45,371 nucleotides of DNA from assembly GCA_019359435.1 (NCBI GenBank), contig JAHHHI010000009.1, forward strand, positions 1-45,371, given 5' to 3'. Below, piece by piece: positions 33,835 through 43,790 of the stretch. The notes under the pieces were generated by a model that was not told where the DNA came from, ran no database searches, and saw only the letters and a list, made by a program, of their open reading frames with translations. The stretch is from Kaiparowitsia implicata GSE-PSE-MK54-09C. GTDB taxonomy: Bacteria > Cyanobacteriota > Cyanobacteriia > Elainellales > Elainellaceae. Both the position numbers and the translations under genes were made by a program. Each line of letters starts with the position of its first letter. Positions within the stretch are counted from its first letter, which is position 1.

Positions 33835-34379
33835 CTATCTGATTAGATAGAGTCAATCTCATCAGAACCAGACAGCCTATCCAACTCGGAATGCGTGACT
33901 CGGCAACACAGCTTGAGTCAAACGGTAAAAGCACCCATCCAGCAGCACTATCTCTAGCGGGTGCTATGCCGTTGAGGGTTGAGCAGGGCCTCGCCTTTGA
34001 CCTGTTTAACCCGGCTCTGATCCGTGAAATAGCAGCATACCACTCTGCCAGTCCTGGCAATGCCAGCCTTTCTGCTGACTGCCTGGCATCATGAGTGATA
34101 GCGCTTAAAGCGATGATTCATAATGATGCTTTTGCGGAACCTTTACCACCTTTACTAAGCAGCTGTTCTACACCAGTAGTTGCCTTGAACATAAAGTCTA
34201 TGGCGTTTTTTCAGTTCAGTGCTGTGCAGCTAAAATGCCATAAAACAGTGCTATTCACAACTCGAATAGCACTGTTTTATGGTTGCCGAACTCGATTTAG
34301 AACGTTTTATAGATACTCTGAAAGCCTAGAATACCCATAAAATAGGCCGACTTTAATCGATTTGACCACAGCTAAGAGC
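33835..34379. other. Convergent spacer with hairpin
   Basis: The 545-bp spacer lies between convergent genes and holds the hairpin at 34238-34282. The frames at 33891-34094 and 34095-34340 lack a ribosome site and known features and are not called as genes. Confidence 0.5.
34238..34282. terminator. Perfect 18-bp hairpin, relative of the two-hairpin repeat
   Basis: CCATAAAACAGTGCTATT (34238-34255) pairs without mismatch to 34265-34282 with a nine-base loop. It is followed by TTGCCGAACT (34283-34292), the same tail as the dispersed repeat, and the stem core AAAACNGTGCT matches the second hairpin of copy 3. It lies between convergent genes and has an A-run and a T-run in the stem, so bidirectional termination is plausible. 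Confidence 0.7.
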
Positions 34380-35513
34380 TTAGTCGTTATTGCGATTGCC
34401 AATCTCATCCAAGCCATTGATGATATTAACAATGCTGCCAAACGGGTTCAGGATGCGGCCTAGCGTAGCAAGGAAGGATGAAGAATTACGGCGGGGCACA
34501 ATCACAACATCCCCTTCCTGAACCTGGAAGTTATCGACTAGATTTCGCAAATCCACATCGTAGCGCTCAATCTGACCTTCATCATTCATCCGCACATAGG
34601 CTACTCGGCTCAGCCGGGCATCTTCTGTGGGGCCACCTGCTGTGGCAACCGCGCTTGAGAGAGAACTGTTAGGAGAAATCTCAATCTCCCCAGGCGTATT
34701 CACCTCACCCACCACACGCACGCGCACCGTTGCAGGGGCCAAACTAGACTGCGACAGCAGGCGTCGATCTAGTGTGGCATCTGCCGACAACCGAGGGATA
34801 AAGATCGTGTCCCCGTCTTGCAGCACAATGTCAGTTGTTCCAGTCCCAACGCTGACATTCTCCCAAAGGTTAACTACCGTCGGCTCAGATTCGCCATTAG
34901 GGTTATACCGCTGCAAAATAACCTGACGGATATCTGCAAAACGGGTCACGCCACCAGCCTGCACTAGAGCTGTCGTCAGCGTCGGCGATTCAGTCCCTAC
35001 GTTATTGCCAGGAGCATTGGTCAAGCTCCGCAAACGCACTGGCCCTGGACGCTGCACCTCGCCTGCCACTGTTACAACTACGGGGCGCTGGCCTACCAGA
35101 GTAAGGGAAACTTCTGGATCGACCAGATATTGATTCAATTGTTGCTCTATGTAGGTATCCAATTGGGCAGGTGTTCGTCCCGCTACCATTGTGGTGCCAA
35201 TCAACGGCAGGATGATGGTGCCATCTGAGTTAACGACCTTCTGGAGTTCGTTGAACTCTTCATAGCCGTAAACAGAAATACTGAGCTGATCGCCCGGACC
35301 CAGAATGTAGTCAGGAAACGAAAACGCCGAAGGCGGTAGGGGCTGATCCAACTCTAGCCCGTCAGGAGCAAGCTCCGACGACGGAGCCAGTTCTTGTATG
35401 GATGGGCCGTCTGGCTCCATTGACTGAGCCAATGCCGGAGATTGAACGGCAGACCCAATCAGCACCAAGGCTGCAAACGAGGTAGAAACAAGTGGAAGCT
35501 TAGAATAACGCAT
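34380..35513 (-). CDS. Outer-membrane polysaccharide export protein (Wza-like)
   Basis: The 377 residues begin with a signal peptide (MRYSKLPLVSTSFAALVLIG, then VQSPALA before the cut). The polysaccharide export domain follows (YILGPGDQLSISVYG, LPLIGTTMVAGRTPAQLD), then SLBB-type repeats (VTVAGEVQRPGPVRL, VRVVGEVNTPGEIEI, QEGDVVIVPRR). It would form the outer-membrane channel for exopolysaccharide. No lipobox cysteine is seen. ATG at 35513 is preferred to an upstream start at 35576 because it yields the signal peptide at the N-terminus. It follows the Wzc-like gene by 65 bp on the same strand, the classic export pair. Confidence 0.9.
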   Translation of the reverse strand: MRYSKLPLVSTSFAALVLIGSAVQSPALAQSMEPDGPSIQELAPSSELAPDGLELDQPLPPSAFSFPDYILGPGDQLSISVYGYEEFNELQKVVNSDGTIILPLIGTTMVAGRTPAQLDTYIEQQLNQYLVDPEVSLTLVGQRPVVVTVAGEVQRPGPVRLRSLTNAPGNNVGTESPTLTTALVQAGGVTRFADIRQVILQRYNPNGESEPTVVNLWENVSVGTGTTDIVLQDGDTIFIPRLSADATLDRRLLSQSSLAPATVRVRVVGEVNTPGEIEISPNSSLSSAVATAGGPTEDARLSRVAYVRMNDEGQIERYDVDLRNLVDNFQVQEGDVVIVPRRNSSSFLATLGRILNPFGSIVNIINGLDEIGNRNND

Positions 35514-35578
35514 AGTCTCAACCAGCAAGGTAAGAAAGGGTAAATACGGTGTTGCAAAGACAGCAGCATTGCACACTA

Positions 35579-37801
35579 TTACTTGGTTTTTTGGCGGGCA
35601 CCAGACAGGGCGCGCTCAACCGATGCTGTATTGCTAGCAGCAATGCGTCGGCTGGCCTGATAGTCACGCGAATAGTAAAAGAGTCCATCAGGCTCGTTAC
35701 GGATATCTGCGCCATTGACCACAATGCCCAACACGTTCTGCCCAGACTGCATCAGATATTCCTTAGAGGCGTTGGCACTAGCAGGGTCAACCACGCCAGG
35801 TCGCACCACCATCATGACGCCATCTGCCATCTTGCCTAGCACTGCGGCATCGGCAATGCCCGCTATAGGAGGCGTATCGAATATTACGTAGTCATAGTCT
35901 TCTGAGAACTCATTGACCAGCGTTTCCATCCGATTGGAATCGAGCAGCCCGATGGGATTAGGAGGAATAATGCCCGCGGGCAGCACATCCAGGTTATCCA
36001 TGACTCGCTGCACGGCATCTTGGTAATCAACTTGGTCAATCAACACGTTGCTCAGGCCAGCAGCATTGGTCACGTCCCAAGTGGTGTGCTGCACTGGGTG
36101 CCGTAAATCAGCATCCACTAGCAGCACTTTGTGCCCGACCGAAGCTAGCGATGCGGCTAGGTTAGCCGACACTTCTGATTTTCCTTCTCGGGAGGCCGAA
36201 CTAGTCACCACGAGGGTCTTCACAGGGTGATCGGAGTTGAGAAACTTGAGGTTAGCTTGGAGCATCTGATAGGCATCAACGACCGGTGAACCTTTGCAGT
36301 CGCGAAGAATCACACGAGGCACAGACCGCTCCATGCTGACGCCGGAGCGAACACGGCCATTGCGACTGAACGTGGGTATCACGCCCAATAAGGTGTAGCC
36401 AAACAGGTCGCGGGCTTGGCGTACGCTGCGAATGGAACTGTCAGTCATATCCAGCAGTAGTGCAGAAATAACGCCAGCGGCCAGACCGGCTAGGCCGCCT
36501 ACTAGCAAAAAGACGGCTTTGCTTGGCCCAACTGGGTTGGTTGGCACTAGGGCAGGGGAGATAAGTCGGGTATTGCCGATGTTTTGATTCTCGGTTACCT
36601 GAATTTCTTGTAAGCGGTTCAGCAGAGTCTCATAGGTGGCTTGAGCAGCTCCCAGACGGCGCTCCAACTCTCGCTGGGTTTGCTCAAGACGCGGCAGGGA
36701 GCTAGCACGGCTGCGATAAGCGCTTTCTGCACCTGACAGCAAGCTGACCTGATTGGCTAACCCAGAGCGCTCGGCTTCAGCCCGGACGAATTCTGTGATT
36801 AGACCCTGCTCTACGTCCCCGACCTGCAGGTCGCCCAGGGTGACACCTTCTGAGGAGCCTACAATTTGACCGACACGGTTGCTGAGGGCTTCGGACAGGG
36901 CTGCAACGCGGCGCTCCGATGAGGCGATCGCCGGATGCGACTCTCGATAACGGGTGCGTTCAACGGCAAGCTGGCTTTCGGCCACCTGCAGTTGGGCTAA
37001 GACTTCAGTAACACCTGATGCCTGGCTGAGGGAGCTGACTGCTAGCGCCTCTTGAGGCGACATACCGATCTGGCTCTGCAGCATCGATGCTCGGGCAGAG
37101 GCATCAGCGAGCTGCGCCTGGGCCTGAGTGAGGCGATCCTGCATGTTGAAAATGAGGTTGACCGATGCTTGCGCTTCCTCTGGCAGTGCTACGACTCCAT
37201 TCTGCTCTTTAAAGTCGCGCAGGGCCACTTCGGCCTGGCGCACGGCTTCTTCAGTTCTCGGCAGCTGTTCTCTAATAAACTGACTTGCTTCGGCGGTTTC
37301 TTGGCGGTTGGCAAACACCGATTGCTGCACATAGGCCTTAGCAACTTGGTTCACAACTGCCGCAGAAATTTCGGGATCTCCGGAGGTGTAAGAGATGAGA
37401 AGCACATCAGTCCCACCTACCGGGCGCACTGCCAGATTGCTCAACAGCTCAGTTGGTTCGAGGGGCTCGCCCTCTTCATTCTCAAGCTGCAGCGCATCCA
37501 CCACTTTTTGCGCTACGGGAATAGAGCGAATTACCTCAGCTTCGGTAGTTAGAGCGCTGCTCTGATTGTCAACGGTCAAGTTGCGGTTTTGATTTTCAAT
37601 AAGGCCTAACAGATCAGCTTGGCGATCTACCTTGAGCAACAATTTGCCCTCTGCCTCGTAGACTGGCTTTTGGCGGGCTGCTGCAAGAGCCGAGAGCGAA
37701 ACTACCACGCTGAACACAGCCAGCGCTGGCAGCCATCGCCGTTTTAAAACTGACCAGTACTTCTGTAATTCAAACTCTTCAGGATAGTGATTCGGCTCCA
37801 T
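35579..37801 (-). CDS. Wzc-like polysaccharide co-polymerase and tyrosine autokinase
   Basis: The 740 residues hold an N-terminal Wzz domain with a first transmembrane helix at about 24-42, a long coiled periplasmic part, a second helix at about 425-447, and a cytoplasmic BY-kinase. The kinase has Walker A SSASREGKS (about 530-540), Walker A' VLLVDADLRHP and Walker B DYVIFDTPP (about 637). The C-terminal tail has few tyrosines (GLFYYSRDYQASRR). It would set chain length and drive export together with the Wza-like protein downstream. The start is ATG; 1.38 kb of non-coding DNA lies upstream. Polysaccharide secretion is needed for pilus motility in cyanobacteria, so it may serve the same behaviour as the hmp genes. 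Confidence 0.92.
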   Translation of the reverse strand: MEPNHYPEEFELQKYWSVLKRRWLPALAVFSVVVSLSALAAARQKPVYEAEGKLLLKVDRQADLLGLIENQNRNLTVDNQSSALTTEAEVIRSIPVAQKVVDALQLENEEGEPLEPTELLSNLAVRPVGGTDVLLISYTSGDPEISAAVVNQVAKAYVQQSVFANRQETAEASQFIREQLPRTEEAVRQAEVALRDFKEQNGVVALPEEAQASVNLIFNMQDRLTQAQAQLADASARASMLQSQIGMSPQEALAVSSLSQASGVTEVLAQLQVAESQLAVERTRYRESHPAIASSERRVAALSEALSNRVGQIVGSSEGVTLGDLQVGDVEQGLITEFVRAEAERSGLANQVSLLSGAESAYRSRASSLPRLEQTQRELERRLGAAQATYETLLNRLQEIQVTENQNIGNTRLISPALVPTNPVGPSKAVFLLVGGLAGLAAGVISALLLDMTDSSIRSVRQARDLFGYTLLGVIPTFSRNGRVRSGVSMERSVPRVILRDCKGSPVVDAYQMLQANLKFLNSDHPVKTLVVTSSASREGKSEVSANLAASLASVGHKVLLVDADLRHPVQHTTWDVTNAAGLSNVLIDQVDYQDAVQRVMDNLDVLPAGIIPPNPIGLLDSNRMETLVNEFSEDYDYVIFDTPPIAGIADAAVLGKMADGVMMVVRPGVVDPASANASKEYLMQSGQNVLGIVVNGADIRNEPDGLFYYSRDYQASRRIAASNTASVERALSGARQKTK

Positions 37802-39181
37802 AGCATTGCCTCAAGCGACTAAAGTTCAGCTCAGAAACGTCCAACGGATGAAAACAGAGGCTCCTGATAGAAACACCATAAACGGTATTTACGGATGGGT
37901 TGTTAAAGGTTGGGTGAAGAAGCTTACGTATGCGGTGAAGGCCGGGTGAACTCTAAATTCCGACCGGATCTAGACCTGGTCTAGTCGTTAAAGCCTGAGC
38001 TGCTTAGCATTTCAGAACTATAAGTGGGGCGATCGCTCCAACCAACTTATCGATACATCCATCAGTTTTAATACGGCTATGTGGCTTGTCGTTGTGACTT
38101 TTGACACATTGACAGGCGTTGTTATTCTGTTGTGATGGGTTAAACCCCCCACCGTTCAATCGTTTGGCCATATCCGTAATTACCACAGGGTTGCCTCATC
38201 CTTACAGAGCAGCTTACAAAATGGTTAATCTATCAAAAGGCAGTTGACGACACTTGAATTGACTATGCCCGTGTCAAAACGCACCTGAGGGACTGCTTCA
38301 ACATAGGCAATAGCCGCATCATCCCGGGTTCATGAGTTCACCTTGGGCTGAGTGCAGGTCGCAGGCACAGGAAATACCGCAAGTCTTGAGTTACACCCTG
38401 CACCATGGCAAGGCTCTTCACTGGTTTACCTGATCGGATCTATGTGTAGGTTCTATCCCAGTCCATGGAAGGCGTTAGCATTTTCACAGCGTAGCTGATG
38501 CAGTGTAGAACCTCTCAGCGAGCGCTTGCCCTAGAGGAAAGTGGAATCGATGGGCGATCGCCCCTTTCTTAAGCCAGCAACCTTAACTCCTTTTTCAAAG
38601 GATGTTCATACTTATGAGATAAGAGAACTCTGGACAAAACTGAGAGGAACACACGTTCAACGGAACACAAGACTGAAATAGAGATCGGGACTCGGGATTT
38701 TCAGGCAGGTCAGCGACAGAAACAGCCTAGGCGCCGCTATTAATCGCGCGATTCCAATTGCGCTACCGCAATATTGCTTAGACCATAGCACTATTTTCTT
38801 TTCTTTATAAAGCGTTACGCTGTGGCCAGTATTCCTGCTGCAAAAGCCACGAACCCTATCAGCTGCAAGACAGAAGATTGCTCATTGGCGCGCTGCGATG
38901 ACGCTAAAGGCGCTGACTGAGTTGTTATTGTGATCAACCCCTTATCCTTGCAAGAATTCATAAAAACATCGGGCGTTGCTGAATGTGGAGATGAATTGCC
39001 TTCATCTCCAATTCCCCTTCGACAAGCTCAGAACATCACTTCTCCCAAGGGAAACGGAGAACATGTCCCCTCGCGTCTTGGGAGAGGGCGAGGGCGGATC
39101 GGGCAGGTTGATGCCAGGATTCAGCAATGCCAACTATCGCTATAAGGTTCAACCAATATAAGGTTCAACGGTTTCAAACGA
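37802..39181. promoter_or_regulatory. 1.38-kb non-coding region upstream of the Wzc-like gene
   Basis: No gene was supported. It contains a near-perfect operator-like palindrome CTAGACC-T-GGTCTAG at 37970-37984, about 170 bp upstream of the wzc-like start, a HIP1 site near 38554, and an inverted pair TCTCCCAAG/CTTGGGAGA (39041-39049, 39077-39085) near its far end. The two short frames at 38930-39161 overlap that structure and look spurious. Confidence 0.45.
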
Positions 39182-41011
39182 TTAGAACGGTGAATATTCT
39201 AGTGAGAAATAAAAGCCGTGTTCTTGCAGGCTGTTGCCCGTTCGCTCTAGACGAACCAGCGGAATTCCGTAGTCGAGGCGAGCCGAGAAACGATCAGACT
39301 GTTGCCACAGCAGACCAACCCCAAGCCCCGCAAGTGTACTCGGTTGATTGGTGAGGGTAGCGGTAGCGCGGGTGCCCCCCCAAGTAGTCCCAATATCCAC
39401 AAACGGCACAATCTGTAATCGGCTGTCGGTGCGGGGCGATCGCACAATGGGCAACCGCACTTCTGCCGATAGAAATGCCCCATTATCGGTCAACAACGCA
39501 TCTTGACGATACCCCCGCACCGAGCGCACACCGCCCAGCCCAAACTGCTCCTGTGATAGCAACGGCCTATCCGCCAACTGCACATCCCCCCGCAGCAGCA
39601 GCAGCGCATCAGGAGCCAGCACCCGCACCCACTGCCCTTGCCCTCGCCATGAGAAGAAGCGGCTATCGGGGCCGTTGTTATGGATTGTGGAGTTCAGCAG
39701 ATCCAGTCCCACGCTAAACTGCGATCGCGCCGCCAGCACATGACGACTGCTGCGCTGTGTCCAATCCTGAAAAAACCGCACCGCTGTGACCCGGGTTGCG
39801 CCATCCGCATCGGCACCGAGGCTAGGAAATCCCAGCAAGTCATCATCCCCCGGTAGCCGAAACTGAGTTTGGCTCCGCTGATAGGAGCCCGTCAGTCCCA
39901 AGGCAAATTCTTCGGTCGGGGTTTGCGATAGGGGCTGTCGCAGGCTCACTTCATAAAACTGCGCGTTGGATTGAATATCGAGCCGATTAAATGGTTCGGT
40001 AATCACTGTGCTGCCCGAGAAGCTTGCCCCTACTCTCAGCGTGCCATTGCGAGGATTCAGCGGCAGGGTATAGCTCGCATCCACCGCGTTGCTGCCATTG
40101 GTGTTGCCATAGCCCACGCTGACAGCATCGCCTAGCCCCAGCAGGTTCGCGTGGTTTAGCTCTAGCTGACGGCGAAAACTACCCACCGTGGGCGATCGCC
40201 CATTATTTGTCAGCAGCGTTGAGGTAAAGGGATCCGCTTCCACCACGTTGACTTCTAGCACGTTCGCCCCAGGCCGCACCCCCGCCTGCAAGTCTGCCGA
40301 AATCGACTCAATGAGCGGATCGAGCTGCAGTAACTGTAGCCCTTCTAACAAGCGATTGACATTCAGCGGCGTCGCACCCGCCAACGCCAGCCGACTGCGC
40401 ACATACCCCGACTGCAGCCGACGATTGCCCGTCACATTGATCTGCTCCAATGCACCCTCAATCACCTGCACCGTCACCACGCCATCCGCCAACACTTGAG
40501 GTGGAATGAACGCGCCAGAGCTGACATAGCCTTGATTGACATAGAGCTGTGTGATGGCAGAACGCACCTGCAGCACCTCCGCAAAGGTGAGTTCTCGCTG
40601 CTCAAATGGCTGCGTCACCTCGGCAAAATCGGCCTCACTAAATACCGTGCTGCCCAATACCCGAAATCCCGAAACAAATACGCGATCAGGGATGTCGGTA
40701 TCCGCGGACGGCGGAGCCTCCGGTGCAGGCTGCAGCAGCTCCTCTGGCGAAGGCAAGGGCGGCAGCGGCGCATCCGGCAAATCTGGCTCCGCAAACTCTG
40801 GCCGGGGCGGCGGCAAAGTTTCTGGATTCGAGATACTGGGTGCAGGCACCTCAAACCCAGCAGGGGAATCGAGCGGAAGATCAGGCGTCAAGTCGGGCGG
40901 GGGCGGCAGGTCAGGCGGGGGAGTCTGGGCGATCGCACCAGCCTCTATGCTCCACACCAGCAGCACGGCCACCAGCCAAGGACATCGCACCAGCACATCT
41001 GCTATTGCCAT
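39182..41011 (-). CDS. TpsB/ShlB-type outer-membrane transporter (two-partner secretion)
   Basis: The protein (609 residues from this start) has a signal peptide (MAIADVLVRCPWLVAVLLVW), a proline-rich linker, a POTRA domain (about 110-215: FRVLGSTVFSEADF, QVIEGALEQINVTGN), and a C-terminal beta barrel. The barrel carries the conserved VRGYR motif (SVRGYR) and a terminal aromatic (EYSPF). It would move a TpsA exoprotein or similar partner across the outer membrane. No TpsA gene is next to it, so the substrate is unknown. ATG at 41011 gives a normal signal peptide with AGGG upstream; an in-frame GTG at 41125 would add 38 residues and remains possible. Confidence 0.88.
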   Translation of the reverse strand: MAIADVLVRCPWLVAVLLVWSIEAGAIAQTPPPDLPPPPDLTPDLPLDSPAGFEVPAPSISNPETLPPPRPEFAEPDLPDAPLPPLPSPEELLQPAPEAPPSADTDIPDRVFVSGFRVLGSTVFSEADFAEVTQPFEQRELTFAEVLQVRSAITQLYVNQGYVSSGAFIPPQVLADGVVTVQVIEGALEQINVTGNRRLQSGYVRSRLALAGATPLNVNRLLEGLQLLQLDPLIESISADLQAGVRPGANVLEVNVVEADPFTSTLLTNNGRSPTVGSFRRQLELNHANLLGLGDAVSVGYGNTNGSNAVDASYTLPLNPRNGTLRVGASFSGSTVITEPFNRLDIQSNAQFYEVSLRQPLSQTPTEEFALGLTGSYQRSQTQFRLPGDDDLLGFPSLGADADGATRVTAVRFFQDWTQRSSRHVLAARSQFSVGLDLLNSTIHNNGPDSRFFSWRGQGQWVRVLAPDALLLLRGDVQLADRPLLSQEQFGLGGVRSVRGYRQDALLTDNGAFLSAEVRLPIVRSPRTDSRLQIVPFVDIGTTWGGTRATATLTNQPSTLAGLGVGLLWQQSDRFSARLDYGIPLVRLERTGNSLQEHGFYFSLEYSPF

Positions 41012-42041
41012 AGAACCCTGACAGGAGCGGGAACCCGTTGCTCTGCGCCACAAGCGCACCATCTTGGATGGGGTATGGGCAGAAGGCAGCCCTAGATGCG
41101 CCGAAATACTGGGGAAGGCGGTCACAATAAAAAACTCTCGGAGCAGGATTAAACATCGCTAATAGCTTCGCAGCTTCTACCCCCCATTCGGGAGAAATTC
41201 AGAGAATTTTTAACGTCCGCTTAAAATTAATTGAGTTCGATCCCGTTGTTTCAGCCCTGCAGCGGAGGGCTGAAACAACGCTAAACCGTGCTGCCCGCGA
41301 CAAGGACAGCACGGTTTTAGGCATTTGCCAAACTGACATTAAATTTACTTTTCAAAGTGAATATAGCGCATCTAGTTTGATTAAATAATTTGATTAGACA
41401 TTACGTCGCTAGACAACAGTAAACTTAGAATCCAGAGCGCTCCATTGCCGATAGTGCATGCTCTAAAATTTAGGATTTTATATGAGTCTGTCGCATCACC
41501 CTGTCCAGAAGCATAATTCACACAATCTTATCGATCGATCTATAAAAAGGTGCGATAAGATGGCGCTCGTATCAATCAAAGCCAGCACCCTAAAGCCGTC
41601 TCTAATTGGGTAAGAGAATGGGCAAGAGTGATGTGCTCTAATTGGAACATCGTAGAACGGCAGTCAGTCAAATTAAATCAGCCTACCTATATTGAGCGTA
41701 ACCAGGGTCTTTCTACTAGTTTGAGTCAATGGTTCACTGTATAAAACTCTGGTTTAGGCGCTGATTCCCAAACAAACCTTTAAGCTATTCCTGTTCTTCA
41801 AATGCTAAACGCTTTTAACCTAGCCAGATCAGTTGGGCTAGTAGTCTGGAAGCTTCGCTATCAGAGTGATTAGGCCGCTTAAGAAGTGAGCACTCAATTA
41901 AGGCAGCCTCAATCGATACGAATCGCTTGATCTCGTGCTGAGGGAGGCAAAGCTAATGCTCACCCCCTTCAAGATCGACACCATAAGGGCATCACCCCCT
42001 TCGTAAAAATCACCTTTGTTCGCTTGGATGTAGTTTGTTTG
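41012..42041. promoter_or_regulatory. Divergent spacer of about 0.9-1.0 kb with repeat copy 3
   Basis: Besides the dispersed repeat at 41244-41334 it holds an inverted pair ATCTTATCG (41525-41533) and CGATAAGAT (41553-41561) flanking TATAAAA. This resembles an operator around a -10 box. No gene was supported beyond the alternative start of the minus-strand transporter. Confidence 0.4.
41244..41334. repeat. Two-hairpin dispersed repeat, copy 3
   Basis: CGTTGTTTCAGCCCT (41244-41258) pairs perfectly with AGGGCTGAAACAACG (41266-41280). A second stem, CTAAACCGTGCTG (41281-41293) with CAGCACGGTTTTAG (41307-41320), has one bulged T. It ends GCATTTGCCAAACT. Length and order agree with copies 1 and 2. 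Confidence 0.8.
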
Positions 42042-43550
42042 ATGGGTCGTTTTATTTTTCGCATTTGCTGTGGATTGCTGGCAGTCATCGTTGCTGGCCT
42101 CTTAATCGGTTCAACAGCATTTAAGCCTGCCCAAGCGCAGGCATCTCCCTACTGCCAATTGACCGAGGCAGAGGTTGCCCAAAAGGATGCCCTGCGGAAC
42201 ATGGCGCTGCAGGGCGATCGCGACAGTCAAGATAGCTATCGGCGGTTAGTGGCTGATCATCGCGATCGCCTGCGCCGATGCCGCCGCGAGAGTTGGCTGC
42301 GCACCCAAGCACTATGGATTCGACTGTATCCCTGCGATGCCAACCCTGGCGCCTTAGAAGCCTTGCTGGATCACATGGTGAACCGTGGCTACAACCAGGT
42401 GTATGTAGAAGTGTTTGGCAGTGGCCAGGTACTGCTGCCCCGCAATGACAACCCTACCCCTTGGCCATCTGTCGTGCGCAATGACGCCGAGGGCTCTACC
42501 GATCTTCTCCAAGAGGCGATCGATAAGGGCCGCGATCGAGGGCTAGAGGTCTATGCCTGGTTGTTTGGCATGAACTTTGGCTACAGCTACGCCCAAAACC
42601 CCAACCATCAAAACACCCTGGCTCGAAACGGGCGTGGACAAAACAGTGCGGATTTCTTGATTGCTGGTAGTCTGCAAGGGGGTGAAATTAATGGAGAAGA
42701 AGAAGTCTTTATTGACCCCTACAACAACCAGGCTAAGCTCGACTATTACACCCTGGTGCAGGCTGTTCTACGCCGCCGCCCCGACGGTGTTCTATTTGAC
42801 TACATCCGTTATCCCCGCGGCAATGGCGGTGATTCTGTGGCAGGGCGCGTGCAAGACTTATGGATCTATGGCCCGTCCTCGCAGCAGGCGCTGCTCCAGC
42901 GTGCCACCAACCTCAGTGGGCAAGAGATTATTCGGCGTTTTTTGAGCCGTGGCAGTATCACGATGCAAGACGTGAACGACCTGGCAGAGCGATTTCCTCA
43001 GGATGAACAGCCGCTCTGGCAGGGCATTGCTCCTGACCCTGCTTATGCCTTAGCGGCTCCAGAGGCCCGACGGCCTTTTTTGCAAACTCAGTTATGGCAG
43101 TTGGCCGTAGCCCATGCCTTCCAAGGCGTGTTGGATTTTGTCGCGATGGCAGCGGCTCCCGTGCAGCAGCGTAACTTGCCTGCTGGGGCAGTCTTTTTCC
43201 CAGAGGCTAACCAAGCTGTGGGCAGTGGAGGGTATGATTCGCGCCTCCAGCCGTGGGATCGGTTTTCGGGTACGCTGCAGTGGCACCCGATGGCCTATGG
43301 CACGTGTGGCAATACCAGCTGCATTGTCTCTCAGGTGCAGCGGGTGTTAGAACGAGCACCCCGAGGCACGAAGGTGATTCCAGTCTTAGCGGGCACGTGG
43401 CGGCAGTCGGTGCGCAACCGCCCGCCGTTGGAAGCGCAGATGGAGTCCATCCACGCTGCTGCGCCCCAAATCGACGCTATCAGCCACTTTGCATACTCGT
43501 GGCAAGAGCCAGAGTCGGATCGCGATCGCAAGTTTTGCCGAGTGCGTTAG
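42042..43550 (+). CDS. Secreted GH10-like glycoside hydrolase (DUF4015/GHL10 type)
   Basis: The 502 residues start with a signal peptide (MGRFIFRICCGLLAVIVAGL, cut near AQA), a short helical stretch, and a TIM-barrel-like catalytic part (ALWIRLYPCDANPGALEALL, QVYVEVFGSGQ, LEVYAWLFGMNFG, GVLFDYIRYPRG). These match bacterial glycosylhydrolases of the GHL10/DUF4015 kind that act on exported polysaccharide; the substrate is unknown. DYIRYPRG is the strongest family mark. ATG at 42042 is preferred over TTG at 42024 because it places the signal peptide at the N-terminus. It is monocistronic. Confidence 0.85.
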   Translation: MGRFIFRICCGLLAVIVAGLLIGSTAFKPAQAQASPYCQLTEAEVAQKDALRNMALQGDRDSQDSYRRLVADHRDRLRRCRRESWLRTQALWIRLYPCDANPGALEALLDHMVNRGYNQVYVEVFGSGQVLLPRNDNPTPWPSVVRNDAEGSTDLLQEAIDKGRDRGLEVYAWLFGMNFGYSYAQNPNHQNTLARNGRGQNSADFLIAGSLQGGEINGEEEVFIDPYNNQAKLDYYTLVQAVLRRRPDGVLFDYIRYPRGNGGDSVAGRVQDLWIYGPSSQQALLQRATNLSGQEIIRRFLSRGSITMQDVNDLAERFPQDEQPLWQGIAPDPAYALAAPEARRPFLQTQLWQLAVAHAFQGVLDFVAMAAAPVQQRNLPAGAVFFPEANQAVGSGGYDSRLQPWDRFSGTLQWHPMAYGTCGNTSCIVSQVQRVLERAPRGTKVIPVLAGTWRQSVRNRPPLEAQMESIHAAAPQIDAISHFAYSWQEPESDRDRKFCRVR

Positions 43551-43684
43551 AAAGGGTCGTAAAGGGAAGAACCGTCCATTTCAAACACGTGCCCCAGCCC
43601 ACGTCCACGTCAAAACCGTCTATTCTAGAGAGTAGCGTTAACACAACGTTACACAAAGTCTAAAACGGGTCTGGATAAGCGGAA

Positions 43685-43713
43685 ACGCCTGAAGCCTGAG
43701 TTGCTCAGGGCGT
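43685..43713 (+). terminator. Hairpin after the hydrolase gene
   Basis: ACGC (43685-43688) pairs with GCGT (43710-43713), and CCTGAG (43695-43700) with CTCAGG (43704-43709) around a three-base loop, with a bulge on the 5' arm. It has no T-run. It might instead belong to the leader of the next gene. Confidence 0.35.
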
Positions 43714-43790
43714 CGCTTGAGGATTAGCGCAGGTGTTGTGCCAGCAGACGTTTGGGTTGGGCGATCGCCGTATTTTGCATTGGACAAGTT

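Noticed and set aside
33891-34340. Two short plus-strand frames in the convergent spacer
   Set aside because: No ribosome sites, no recognisable patterns, and one runs through the perfect hairpin.
38930-39161. Overlapping short frames upstream of the transporter stop
   Set aside because: They cover an inverted repeat and have no family features.
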